This document shows, piece after piece, positions 56,196 through 64,000 of a DNA stretch of 64,000 nt. Each line of letters opens with the position of its first letter. The stretch's first letter is position 1. Origin of the DNA: Polynucleobacter sp. IMCC 30228. GTDB lineage: Bacteria > Pseudomonadota > Gammaproteobacteria > Burkholderiales > Burkholderiaceae. The notes beneath the pieces are model-generated. The model saw only the letters and a program-made list of their open reading frames with translations, had not been told where the DNA came from and did not search any database. Position numbers and translations under genes: made by a program. Where the stretch lies: assembly GCF_021395205.1 (NCBI RefSeq), contig NZ_JAJVCS010000001.1, positions 434,001 through 498,000 of the forward strand, in the 5' to 3' direction.

Positions 56196-56222
56196 TTAGC
56201 ACTCTTGGCAAGCGAGTGCTAG
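56196..56222 (-). promoter_or_regulatory. CIRCE element (HrcA operator) upstream of rpoH
   Basis: TTAGCACTC, nine bases, then GAGTGCTAG: eight of nine positions in the right arm match the CIRCE consensus GAGTGCTAA and the left arm matches fully. It lies in the ftsY-rpoH gap, 36 bases before the rpoH ATG, and covers a TAAAAT-like -10 hexamer on the minus strand. CIRCE is the known binding site of the heat-shock repressor HrcA. Confidence 0.9.
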
Positions 56223-56250
56223 CCTGAAAATATCATGATAAGTACTTGAT

Positions 56251-57141
56251 TTAATTGAATAATTCAGCAGCATAGTGAGCAGCGTTAAAGACCACTAGAT
56301 CGCCAAGGCTTTCGCCTTTACCAAGCCCTAAGAGGCGGGGCTTTTCTGGGCCTTGCAATAAATGGGCTAAGGCACAAATGACCCCGCCTTTAGCCGTTCC
56401 ATCTAGCTTCGTAATAATTAAATCGCTTAAGCCCAGCGCAGCATGAAAGGCCTTTACCTGGCTAAGCCCATTTTGACCCGTATTGCCATCCAAAATTAAG
56501 AGCGTATGGTGCGGTGCCCCAGGTAAGATTTTACCAATGACCCGCTTAATTTTTTTCAGCTCGGCCATGAGGTGATCTTGAGTTGAAAGTCGTCCGGCCG
56601 TATCAATCAGCAGAACGTCAGACTGGCGAGAAAGCGCCGCCTGAATTGCATCATGAGCGACTGCGGCTGCGTCTGCGCCATCTTGGGTAATAACATCAAC
56701 GTGATTACGCAAACCCCACTCCTGTAATTGCTGACGTGCGGCAGCCCGAAAGGTATCGCCAGCCGCCAAGAGAATGGATTTACCTTGGTTTTGAAAGTGA
56801 TGGCACAGTTTGCCAATGGTGGTGGTTTTTCCAGCGCCGTTAACCCCAACAATTAACCAAACTTCAGGATGAGCAATAGACGACGAAGTGAGTAGGGGAT
56901 TCGAGTTCGGCTCTAAGGTTTTGAGTAGCTCGGCCACCAATTGAATTAATAAAGCTTGAAGTTCGGCTGTAGAAGCCGTTTTTTGTAATTTAGCTGCGCG
57001 TCGAAGAGCGACCATCAGGGCTTCAGTGGTAGGCAAGCCCACATCACTTTGCAGCAAGGCTTCTTCCAGGGCCAAAAACCAAGCTTCATCAGGCTGATTT
57101 GCTTTGAATAAAGCGCCAAGGGTTTTACGTAAATCAAACAT
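56251..57141 (-). CDS. ftsY: Signal recognition particle receptor FtsY
   Basis: SRP-receptor GTPase that targets membrane proteins to the translocon. The 296-residue frame starts straight into the N domain (DLRKTLGALFKANQPDEAWFLALEEALLQSDV), then the G domain with VNGAGKTTTIGK (about 100-111), LLIDTAGR and TKLDGTAKGG. The acidic membrane-binding A domain of E. coli FtsY is missing. It is divergent from the M16 peptidases and upstream of rpoH on the same strand. Confidence 0.96.
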   Translation of the reverse strand: MFDLRKTLGALFKANQPDEAWFLALEEALLQSDVGLPTTEALMVALRRAAKLQKTASTAELQALLIQLVAELLKTLEPNSNPLLTSSSIAHPEVWLIVGVNGAGKTTTIGKLCHHFQNQGKSILLAAGDTFRAAARQQLQEWGLRNHVDVITQDGADAAAVAHDAIQAALSRQSDVLLIDTAGRLSTQDHLMAELKKIKRVIGKILPGAPHHTLLILDGNTGQNGLSQVKAFHAALGLSDLIITKLDGTAKGGVICALAHLLQGPEKPRLLGLGKGESLGDLVVFNAAHYAAELFN

Positions 57142-57202
57142 AATCGATACAATCTAAAAGATGCATCTTATCAATTTAATCTCTTGGATCGTGAATTAAT
57201 CG

Positions 57203-58624
57203 ATGCGCTACCTAGTATCAAAAATTTATTTAGTCTGCATTTTATTCCTGTTTAGCCCATATTCTGTGGCGCAAGCTACGCCCCCCAGTGTAGAAACCCA
57301 TGAATTTACCTTGAGTAACGGCTTGCGGCTCATTGTGCGCGAAGACCATCGGGCGCCTACCGTAGCTCATATGGTGTGGTATCGCGCAGGCTCAATGGAT
57401 GAAGTGAATGGTAAAACCGGCGTGGCCCATGTGCTTGAGCACATGATGTTTAAGGGCACAGATAAGGTCAAGACGGGAGAATTTTCCCGTTTAGTTGCAG
57501 CGGTAGGCGGTCGTGAAAATGCGTTTACTTCGCTTGATTACACGGCCTATTTTCAACAAGTTGAACAGTCTAAATTAGCGACCGTCATGCAACTTGAGGC
57601 AGATCGCATGAGCAATCTCAATTTTGACGATGCCGAATTTAAAAAAGAAATTCAGGTCATTATGGAAGAAAGGCGTTTGCGAACTGAAGACAATGCCAAC
57701 GCCATTGTGAACGAGACCTTAATGGCTACTGCTTTTATGAGCTCGCCATACCGTCACCCTGTTATTGGCTGGATGAATGATTTAGAAAACATGCAAGCAG
57801 TGGATGCGCGCAATTGGTACACCAATTGGTATGCCCCCAATAATGCCATCGTAGTGATTAGTGGTGATGTAGACCCCGCTAAAGTCCGCGTTTTAGCTGA
57901 ACAGTATTACGGCCAACATCCCGCAAAAACTTTACCCGTACGTAAGCCTCAAATAGAACCGATACAAATTGGCATTAAAAATGTCCTTGTTCAGGCACCG
58001 GCCGATACCCCACAGATTACGATGGCATGGAAAGTGCCCCATTTAGACCCCAGTAAGCCCGACCAAATAGAGCCATTTGCCTTAGAGGTTTTAGGGGGAG
58101 TATTAGATGGCTATGACAATGCCCGCTTAACTCGTGCCTTAGTAAAACAACAACGTTTGGCAGATGGCGTGGATGCAAGCTACGAATTGATTTCACGCGG
58201 ACCGCAGTTATTTCAAATTAGCGCCACTGTAGCAAAAGGAAAAACCATTGCTCAGGTGCAAGTGGGCATTCGACAGGTATTGCAAGAGTTAATTACCCAA
58301 GGCGTTACTGAAGCAGAGCTAAAGCGCATTAAAGTACGTATCTTAGCGAATCAAATTTATAAGCGGGACTCGATTTTTGGTCAAGCAATGGAAATTGGCA
58401 GCGCAGAAATCGCTGGGGTTTCATGGCGCGAATTAGATAGTTTATTAGCACAGGTTCAAGCGGTTACTTCGGCGCAAGTTCAAGCCGTGGCAAAACGCTA
58501 CCTCGTGGATGCAGGTTTAACAGTAGCTGTATTAGATCCGCAGGTACGTAAGACTAAATTAGCCAACCCAGTTGGCATGCCAACAGGTAATCTACAAATT
58601 GAGAAAAGGGCACAAAGTCAATGA
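57203..58624 (+). CDS. M16 family zinc peptidase (catalytic subunit)
   Basis: A 473-residue exported pitrilysin-like peptidase. A signal peptide (YLVCILFLFSPYSVAQA) precedes the inverted zinc motif HVLEH (His76-His80) in GVAHVLEHMMFKGT, with the second glutamate in the EEIQVIMEER-like region (KKEIQVIMEERRLRTEDNA). It forms a pair with the next gene, overlapping it by four bases; such pairs usually make a two-subunit periplasmic peptidase like mitochondrial processing peptidase. Confidence 0.93.
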   Translation: MRYLVSKIYLVCILFLFSPYSVAQATPPSVETHEFTLSNGLRLIVREDHRAPTVAHMVWYRAGSMDEVNGKTGVAHVLEHMMFKGTDKVKTGEFSRLVAAVGGRENAFTSLDYTAYFQQVEQSKLATVMQLEADRMSNLNFDDAEFKKEIQVIMEERRLRTEDNANAIVNETLMATAFMSSPYRHPVIGWMNDLENMQAVDARNWYTNWYAPNNAIVVISGDVDPAKVRVLAEQYYGQHPAKTLPVRKPQIEPIQIGIKNVLVQAPADTPQITMAWKVPHLDPSKPDQIEPFALEVLGGVLDGYDNARLTRALVKQQRLADGVDASYELISRGPQLFQISATVAKGKTIAQVQVGIRQVLQELITQGVTEAELKRIKVRILANQIYKRDSIFGQAMEIGSAEIAGVSWRELDSLLAQVQAVTSAQVQAVAKRYLVDAGLTVAVLDPQVRKTKLANPVGMPTGNLQIEKRAQSQ

Positions 58625-59970
58625 AGTTGATGCTCAAGATCTTCACTCTCATCATCGTGAATGCCCTTATTTTGCTGCCCTGCGCATGGGCAACTCCACC
58701 AATTGAAACTCTCACCTTAGCTAACAACGCTCGCGCATACTTAATCCAAACTAAAGGGCTGCCAATCATCGATATTGAAGTCACTATCGACGCCGGCGAG
58801 CGTTATGATCCAACCAATAAAAAAGGTTTAGCTGCTCTTACGGCTGGCCTATTAAGCCTTGGTGCACAGAGTGGCAAGAGGACATTGAGTGAGGCTGCAA
58901 TTGCGGATGAAATAGCCGACTTGGGAGCCAGTTTATCAGTCGCAGCGGGTGGTGAAAGGGCTTCACTGCGCATCCGTAGTCTCAGTCGCGCCGACCTGCG
59001 TCAACGGGTGGTTGAATTGGGCGCAACGATTTTGGCGCACCCTAGTTTTGAGCCCAACATTGTTGCGCGCGAAAAGCAACGCTTAATTGCTGCGTTATTA
59101 GAGGCAGAAACGAAGCCGGAATTTATTCTGGAGCGGCGTTTTAAAAAAGCAGTCTATCGTGACTATCCGCTCGGATCTTTTGCTACACCCCAGTCGATTG
59201 AGAAAATTCAAGTGAGTGATCTCAAACAATTCCATCAACTGTTTTATCGCAGTGATCGCATGACAGTTAATTTGGTTGGCGATCTTAGCCCCCTAGAGGC
59301 TACGCAAATTGCTCAGGCGCTGATCTTGCAATTGTCACCCACCGGTTCAGCTATCCCAGCTTTACCACTACTGACTGAATCACCTGTCGAGCCAGCCACG
59401 GCAAGAGAAACCCAAATTGCCTTCGATGCGCAACAAACCCATATTGCGTTGGGTATGACGGCAGTGCCGCGCAATGATCCCGATTATTTCCCCCTACTTG
59501 TTGGGAACTATGTTTTAGGAGGTGGTGGTTTTGTGTCCCGCCTAATGAATGAAGTACGAGAAAAACGCGGCTTAGCTTATAGCGTGTCTAGTTACTTTAT
59601 TCCGGGCAAGAGCAATGGTATTTTCCAGGCCGGCTTACAAACGCGTAATGATCAGGCTGCCCTCGCTTTGGAAGTGGTGCGTGAGACGATTGCGCGTTTT
59701 ATTAGTGAGGGTCCGAGCCCAGCCGATCTAGTAGCAGCTAAAGCAAATTTAAGTAATGGCTTTCCCTTGCGAATTGATAGTAATCGTAAGTTGCTCGACA
59801 ATCTATCTTCAATCACGTGGAATAATTTACCGCTTGATACCTTGGAAACTTGGACGAAACAGTTGGAATTGGTAACTGTTGAACAAGTACGCCAAGCCTT
59901 TCAGAAACATTTAGCAATGAATCGCATGCAAACAGTTGTAGTTGGGGCGAGCGTCACACCCAAAAAATAA
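58621..59970 (+). CDS. M16 family peptidase-like protein (non-catalytic partner)
   Basis: A 449-residue exported protein with the M16 fold and a signal peptide (IFTLIIVNALILLPCAWA), but no HxxEH zinc motif. The glycine-rich loop VLGGGGFVSRLMNEVREKRGLAYSVSS in the C-terminal half, which positions substrate, is present. It is therefore likely the non-catalytic partner of the upstream peptidase, which it overlaps by four bases. Substrates are unknown. Confidence 0.92.
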   Translation: MKLMLKIFTLIIVNALILLPCAWATPPIETLTLANNARAYLIQTKGLPIIDIEVTIDAGERYDPTNKKGLAALTAGLLSLGAQSGKRTLSEAAIADEIADLGASLSVAAGGERASLRIRSLSRADLRQRVVELGATILAHPSFEPNIVAREKQRLIAALLEAETKPEFILERRFKKAVYRDYPLGSFATPQSIEKIQVSDLKQFHQLFYRSDRMTVNLVGDLSPLEATQIAQALILQLSPTGSAIPALPLLTESPVEPATARETQIAFDAQQTHIALGMTAVPRNDPDYFPLLVGNYVLGGGGFVSRLMNEVREKRGLAYSVSSYFIPGKSNGIFQAGLQTRNDQAALALEVVRETIARFISEGPSPADLVAAKANLSNGFPLRIDSNRKLLDNLSSITWNNLPLDTLETWTKQLELVTVEQVRQAFQKHLAMNRMQTVVVGASVTPKK

Positions 59971-59999
59971 GTGCAAGTGACTGATATAAGGCAATCAAT

Positions 60000-60605
60000 T
60001 TGATTAAATCGCCCCGCGCCTTACCGCAGCAAATTAGAATTATTGGCGGAGTTTGGCGCAGTCGCCAAATTAAAGTAATTAGCCAAGCTGGCTTGCGCCC
60101 CAGTACTGATCGCTTACGCGAAACCTTATTTAATTGGTTGGGCCAAGATTTAAGTGGCTTGCGTTGCCTCGATGTATTTGCGGGCTCGGGCGCTTTAGGA
60201 TTTGAGGCGGCGTCGCGCAATGCCGCCCTAGTAGAATTAATTGAAAAACACAAAAACACTTTTTTGAATTTGACGCTCAATCTTCAAAATCTGAATAGTT
60301 ACCCAGCGGCTGGAAAAGTTACATTACTAGAGGCTGATGGTTTACAGTTTTTAAAAGCCCAAACAACAGCATCTTGGGATTTAATTTTCCTTGACCCCCC
60401 TTTTCAAGATTCACAACTGCTCTTGGCTGCCGCCAAAGAGGCTGGACGAGTTTGTCAGTCTGGTCCCCAGGGCGCAATATACATCGAGTGCCCAGTAAGT
60501 ACCGCTAAAGCGAGTCTCATCTCTGGCCTGCAGAATTGGACTTGTGTCAAAGAGTTAGCTATCGGGCAGACCTTAGCATTGCTGTTTCGGGCCACTTCAG
60601 GCTAA
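60000..60605 (+). CDS. rsmD: 16S rRNA (guanine(966)-N(2))-methyltransferase
   Basis: Methylates G966 in 16S rRNA. The 201-residue frame has the N-terminal IRIIGGVWRSRQIKVI, the RPSTDRLRETLFNWL segment, SAM motif LDVFAGSGALGFEAASR and catalytic LIFLDPPFQD. The start is TTG with an AAGG sequence about eight bases upstream; no ATG lies close. It follows the M16 pair and precedes coaD. Confidence 0.94.
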   Translation: MIKSPRALPQQIRIIGGVWRSRQIKVISQAGLRPSTDRLRETLFNWLGQDLSGLRCLDVFAGSGALGFEAASRNAALVELIEKHKNTFLNLTLNLQNLNSYPAAGKVTLLEADGLQFLKAQTTASWDLIFLDPPFQDSQLLLAAAKEAGRVCQSGPQGAIYIECPVSTAKASLISGLQNWTCVKELAIGQTLALLFRATSG

Positions 60606-60654
60606 ACTGCGGTCTACTCATAGAGAGTGAAGTAATAATAAAAGAGGGGGAAGT

Positions 60655-61143
60655 ATGGCAGTAGCTGTTTACCCAGGTACCTTTGATCCTTTCACCCGAG
60701 GGCATGAAGATTTAGTCCGTCGCGCTTCGAGTATTTTTGGCGAAGTCATTGTCGGGGTTGCTGATAGTCGCAGCAAAAAGCCTTTTTTTAATCTTGAAGA
60801 GCGTATTGCCATTGCCAAAGAGGTTTTAAACCACTATAGCAACGTAAAAATAGTCGGCTTTACAGGCCTGTTAAAAGATTTTGCTCGTGAGCATCAAGCA
60901 CGGGTCATCGTCCGCGGTTTGCGTGCCGTATCCGATTTTGAATACGAGTTTCAAATGGCTGGTATGAATCGCTATTTATTACCCGATGTCGAAACCCTAT
61001 TTTTAACGCCCTCCGATCAATATCAATTTATATCAGGCACCTTTGTACGAGAAATTGCTTTGATGGGCGGTGACGTCAGTAAGTTTGTTTTTCCTTCGGT
61101 AGAAAAATGGTTAGCGAAAAAATTAGCTGAGCAAAAACCATAA
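60655..61143 (+). CDS. coaD: Phosphopantetheine adenylyltransferase
   Basis: The penultimate step of coenzyme A synthesis. The 162-residue enzyme carries the nucleotidyltransferase signature [19 protein letters not shown] with TxGH-like RGH, the [15 protein letters not shown] segment and the C-terminal [27 protein letters not shown]-like purines precede the ATG. It lies 15 bases before a ferredoxin gene, a conserved betaproteobacterial pairing. Confidence 0.97.
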   Translation: MAVAVYPGTFDPFTRGHEDLVRRASSIFGEVIVGVADSRSKKPFFNLEERIAIAKEVLNHYSNVKIVGFTGLLKDFAREHQARVIVRGLRAVSDFEYEFQMAGMNRYLLPDVETLFLTPSDQYQFISGTFVREIALMGGDVSKFVFPSVEKWLAKKLAEQKP

Positions 61144-61154
61144 AATAAGACTGA

Positions 61155-62035
<881 letters not shown>

Positions 62036-62079
62036 GGCGTTAATGTAGCTGAAGCTGGAAAAAATGTCATCGACAGACT

Positions 62080-62115
62080 TAAAAAAAAAGAAAACCCGCG
62101 CTCAGCGGGCTTTCT
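62080..62115 (-). terminator. Rho-independent terminator after rplY
   Basis: On the minus strand, CCCGC-TGAGC-GCGGG forms a five-base GC stem, extended by AAAG/CTTT pairs, followed by TTTTC and nine T residues. It lies 17 to 50 bases after the rplY stop and before pth, so some transcripts end here and pth expression may depend on readthrough. Confidence 0.8.
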
Positions 62116-62131
62116 TGAATGACAATTTACC

Positions 62132-62809
62132 TTAAGCCTTTGCGTCTTTATCTTTGTCTTTGTCTTTATCTTTCTCTTTAGCCGCATCTGCAGCTGCAGG
62201 GGCTGCCTCAGTAGCCACAGCAACGACTGTTTCGGGTTCGGCTTTAACAGTAGGGATACGCGCATTAGCAAGCACAGGATTTTCTTGTTCAATGTGCAAG
62301 ACCAAGGTTACACCTTTGGGTAAGACCACGTCTTTCGCATGAATTGAATGACCTACTTCAATTTTACTGAGATCAACTTCGATGAACTCAGGTAAGTCTG
62401 CTGGCAAGCAGGTAATTTCCAGATCATTAGCAATATGACTAATTACCGCACCACCCAATTTAATTGCGACGGATTCTTCTGCACGCGTAAAGTGCAAGGG
62501 AATGCGCATATGAATTTTTTCAGTGGCTGAGACGCGTTGAAAATCAATATGTAAAACAAGTGGTTTGAAGGGATGCATTTGGTAATCGCGGAGCAGGGCT
62601 TTTTGAGTCTTTCCCCCAATTTCAATTTCCAAAATAGACGAGTGAAAAGCTTCTTTGCGTAAGGCATGAAATAACGCGTTATGGTCTAGTTCAACCACTT
62701 GAGGCGTTTTTTGACCGCCATAAATAATGCCCGGAGTTTTACCGGAGTTGCGTAGGCGGCGGCTCGCACCCGTTCCCTGCACGCTTCTTTCAAAAGCAAC
62801 GACTTTCAT
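62132..62809 (-). CDS. rplY: 50S ribosomal protein L25 / general stress protein Ctc
   Basis: A 225-residue long-form L25 that binds 5S rRNA. The N-terminal L25 domain ([51 protein letters not shown]) is followed by the C-terminal TL5/Ctc beta domain and a low-complexity tail of repeated Lys-Asp. I chose the ATG at 62809 because GGGAG lies five bases upstream. It has its own candidate promoter although prs lies upstream on the same strand. Confidence 0.96.
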   Translation of the reverse strand: MKVVAFERSVQGTGASRRLRNSGKTPGIIYGGQKTPQVVELDHNALFHALRKEAFHSSILEIEIGGKTQKALLRDYQMHPFKPLVLHIDFQRVSATEKIHMRIPLHFTRAEESVAIKLGGAVISHIANDLEITCLPADLPEFIEVDLSKIEVGHSIHAKDVVLPKGVTLVLHIEQENPVLANARIPTVKAEPETVVAVATEAAPAAADAAKEKDKDKDKDKDAKA

Positions 62810-62863
62810 AAGGACTCCCAATGTAGGTTAATTTCCGTTCGCGACCAAACAGAAAAGCCTCAA

Positions 62864-62892
62864 ATTATAGCTTGCTTGGGGTTTGAGAACAA
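62864..62892 (-). promoter_or_regulatory. Candidate sigma-70 promoter for rplY
   Basis: On the minus strand, TTGTTC, a 17-base spacer and a perfect TATAAT lie about 55 bases before the rplY start, in the 125-base gap after prs. Assigned by eye. Confidence 0.55.
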
Positions 62893-62934
62893 TGCTAAGG
62901 GCCTGAGTAGACCAAAAATAGCTAAAAGAGCCCT

Positions 62935-63888
62935 TTATTCAGCAAATAGCGACATCACCGAGTCGCCCTTGCTAATGCGCAGGAGGGTTTCAGCCAAAAG
63001 GGGGGCAACACTTAATTGGCGAATTTTCTTAACCTTACTTCCCTCTACAGTCAGGGGAATGGTATCGGTCACAACGACTTCGTCGAGCTCTGAGGCGGCA
63101 ATTCGAGCCACGGCGCCACCCGACAAAACAGCATGGGTACAGTAAGCAGTAACCCCCTTAGCGCCCCGCTGTTTAAGGGCTTCAGCGGCTTTACAAAGGG
63201 TGCCACCAGTATCAATAATGTCGTCCATGATGACGCAGTGGCGGCCTTCAACCTCACCAATTAGGTGCATTACTTCAGAAACATTGGCCTTGGGCCGGCG
63301 TTTATCAATAATGGCTAAGTCACAATCTAGTTGTTTGGCCATCGCACGGGCCCGCACCACCCCACCAATATCGGGAGACACCACCAGTAAATCATCGCCT
63401 TTTTTGTGTTGCAGGTCGGCTAGTAAAACGGGAGAGGCGTAAATATTATCAACTGGGATATCGAAGAAACCTTGTATTTGATCAGCATGCAGATCCATGG
63501 TTAAAACCCGTTCGATGCCCGCTACCGACTGCAGCATATTGGCCACAATACGCGCTGAAATAGCCACCCGAGCCGAACGTGGACGACGGTCTTGGCGGGC
63601 ATATCCGAAGTAAGGAATCACTGCGGTTATGCGACTGGCAGATGCACGCTTTAGAGCGTCAATCATGACCATTAATTCCATTAAATTATCGTTTGTTGGC
63701 GCGCAAGTAGACTGAATTACAACGACATTTTTACCGCGCACATTTTCTTGAATTTCAACCTGAATTTCTCCGTCGGAAAAGCGTCCTACAAAGGCTTTAC
63801 CGAGGGAGAGACTTAATTCTTGAGCTACTGCATTTGCTAGAGCAGGGTTGGCATTGCCAGTAAATAAGGTCAAGAAGTCGGAGTTCAT
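62935..63888 (-). CDS. prs: Ribose-phosphate pyrophosphokinase
   Basis: Makes PRPP for nucleotide, histidine and tryptophan synthesis. The 317-residue frame has [17 protein letters not shown] at the start, the catalytic flexible loop [50 protein letters not shown] and the PRPP loop [20 protein letters not shown]. It lies 32 bases after a tRNA-Gln gene in the same direction, the usual betaproteobacterial order. Confidence 0.98.
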   Translation of the reverse strand: MNSDFLTLFTGNANPALANAVAQELSLSLGKAFVGRFSDGEIQVEIQENVRGKNVVVIQSTCAPTNDNLMELMVMIDALKRASASRITAVIPYFGYARQDRRPRSARVAISARIVANMLQSVAGIERVLTMDLHADQIQGFFDIPVDNIYASPVLLADLQHKKGDDLLVVSPDIGGVVRARAMAKQLDCDLAIIDKRRPKANVSEVMHLIGEVEGRHCVIMDDIIDTGGTLCKAAEALKQRGAKGVTAYCTHAVLSGGAVARIAASELDEVVVTDTIPLTVEGSKVKKIRQLSVAPLLAETLLRISKGDSVMSLFAE

Positions 63889-63920
63889 AGGGGTAGATTT
63901 ATTTAGGCTATGCAGTTATT

Positions 63921-63997
63921 TGGCAGGGGAGGAAGGATTCGAACCTTCGCATGCTGGAATCAAAATCCAGTGCCTTAACCAGCTTGGCGACTCCCCT
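63921..63997 (-). tRNA. tRNA-Gln (anticodon TTG)
   Basis: A complete 77-nucleotide cloverleaf can be folded on the minus strand: acceptor stem AGGGGAG with CTCCCCT, a D-arm, the anticodon stem CTGGA/TCCAG with loop TTTTGAT (anticodon TTG), the T-arm GAAGG-TTCGAAT-CCTTC, discriminator G and an encoded CCA end. It reads CAA and CAG glutamine codons. The tRNA ends 32 bases before the start of prs. Confidence 0.95.
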
Positions 63998-64000
63998 GTA

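Noticed and set aside
58621..59970. Second M16 gene as a decayed copy of the first
   Set aside because: The frame is intact and keeps the conserved C-terminal loop; catalytically inactive partners are normal in M16 pairs.

Overview
The window is a gene-dense chromosomal segment of a betaproteobacterium of the order Burkholderiales. A moderately AT-leaning base composition combined with Burkholderiaceae-type gene content points to a Polynucleobacter-like freshwater bacterium. This assignment is inferred from gene content and order (AceK, a MetH split into two genes, PhaM, the coxB-coxA-ctaG-coxC-SURF1-ctaA-ctaB-SCO-rpoH-ftsY block, and prs next to tRNA-Gln), not from a database search. No insertion sequence, prophage, integron, CRISPR array, rRNA or clear pseudogene is visible, and there is no gene-free stretch longer than about 250 bases.

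Layout. 1-3.7 kb: the end of an RND efflux adaptor and its inner-membrane pump. 3.7-9.9 kb: small metabolic genes (glutathione S-transferase, flavin reductase, AcuI-type reductase), aceK, a metallo-beta-lactamase-fold hydrolase and the PHB-granule protein PhaM. 9.9-17.3 kb: split methionine synthase, argS, a SPOR protein and a periplasmic DsbA. 17.3-22.2 kb: a five-gene minus-strand operon (glutathione peroxidase, FAD oxidoreductase, DUF1365, cyclopropane-fatty-acid-synthase-like methyltransferase, SDR), probably for membrane-lipid modification. 22.3-31 kb: heptose adenylyltransferase, coaX, birA, VanZ, a ferredoxin and the lipoate genes ybeD-lipB-lipA, then yifB and ubiK. 31-34 kb: porin, glnK and amtB for ammonium uptake. 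34-38.8 kb: gshA-gshB followed by EIIA, HPr and EI, a phosphotransferase chain with no sugar permease in view. 38.8-46 kb: moeB, ctpA, gpmA, rhodanese, grxC, secB, gpsA, trmL, comF and a degenerate methyltransferase. 46-55.3 kb: a complete aa3-type cytochrome c oxidase locus with haem A synthesis and copper assembly factors. 55.2-64 kb: rpoH, ftsY, two M16 peptidases, rsmD, coaD, a ferredoxin, pth, rplY, prs and tRNA-Gln.

Several themes connect the genes. Thiol and redox chemistry recurs (gshA, gshB, GST, glutaredoxin, glutathione peroxidase, DsbA). Respiration is represented by structural subunits together with the cofactors and chaperones needed to build them. Nitrogen sensing (PII/AmtB) sits next to glutathione synthesis and a regulatory-type PTS.

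The most informative regulatory signal is a CIRCE operator upstream of rpoH, which predicts that the HrcA repressor controls the heat-shock sigma factor. The most promising unexplained items are the lipid-modification operon led by a glutathione peroxidase, a SCO-like protein lacking the copper motif in the oxidase operon, a methyltransferase that has lost its SAM-binding glycine motif, and a 36-residue oxidase assembly ORF.
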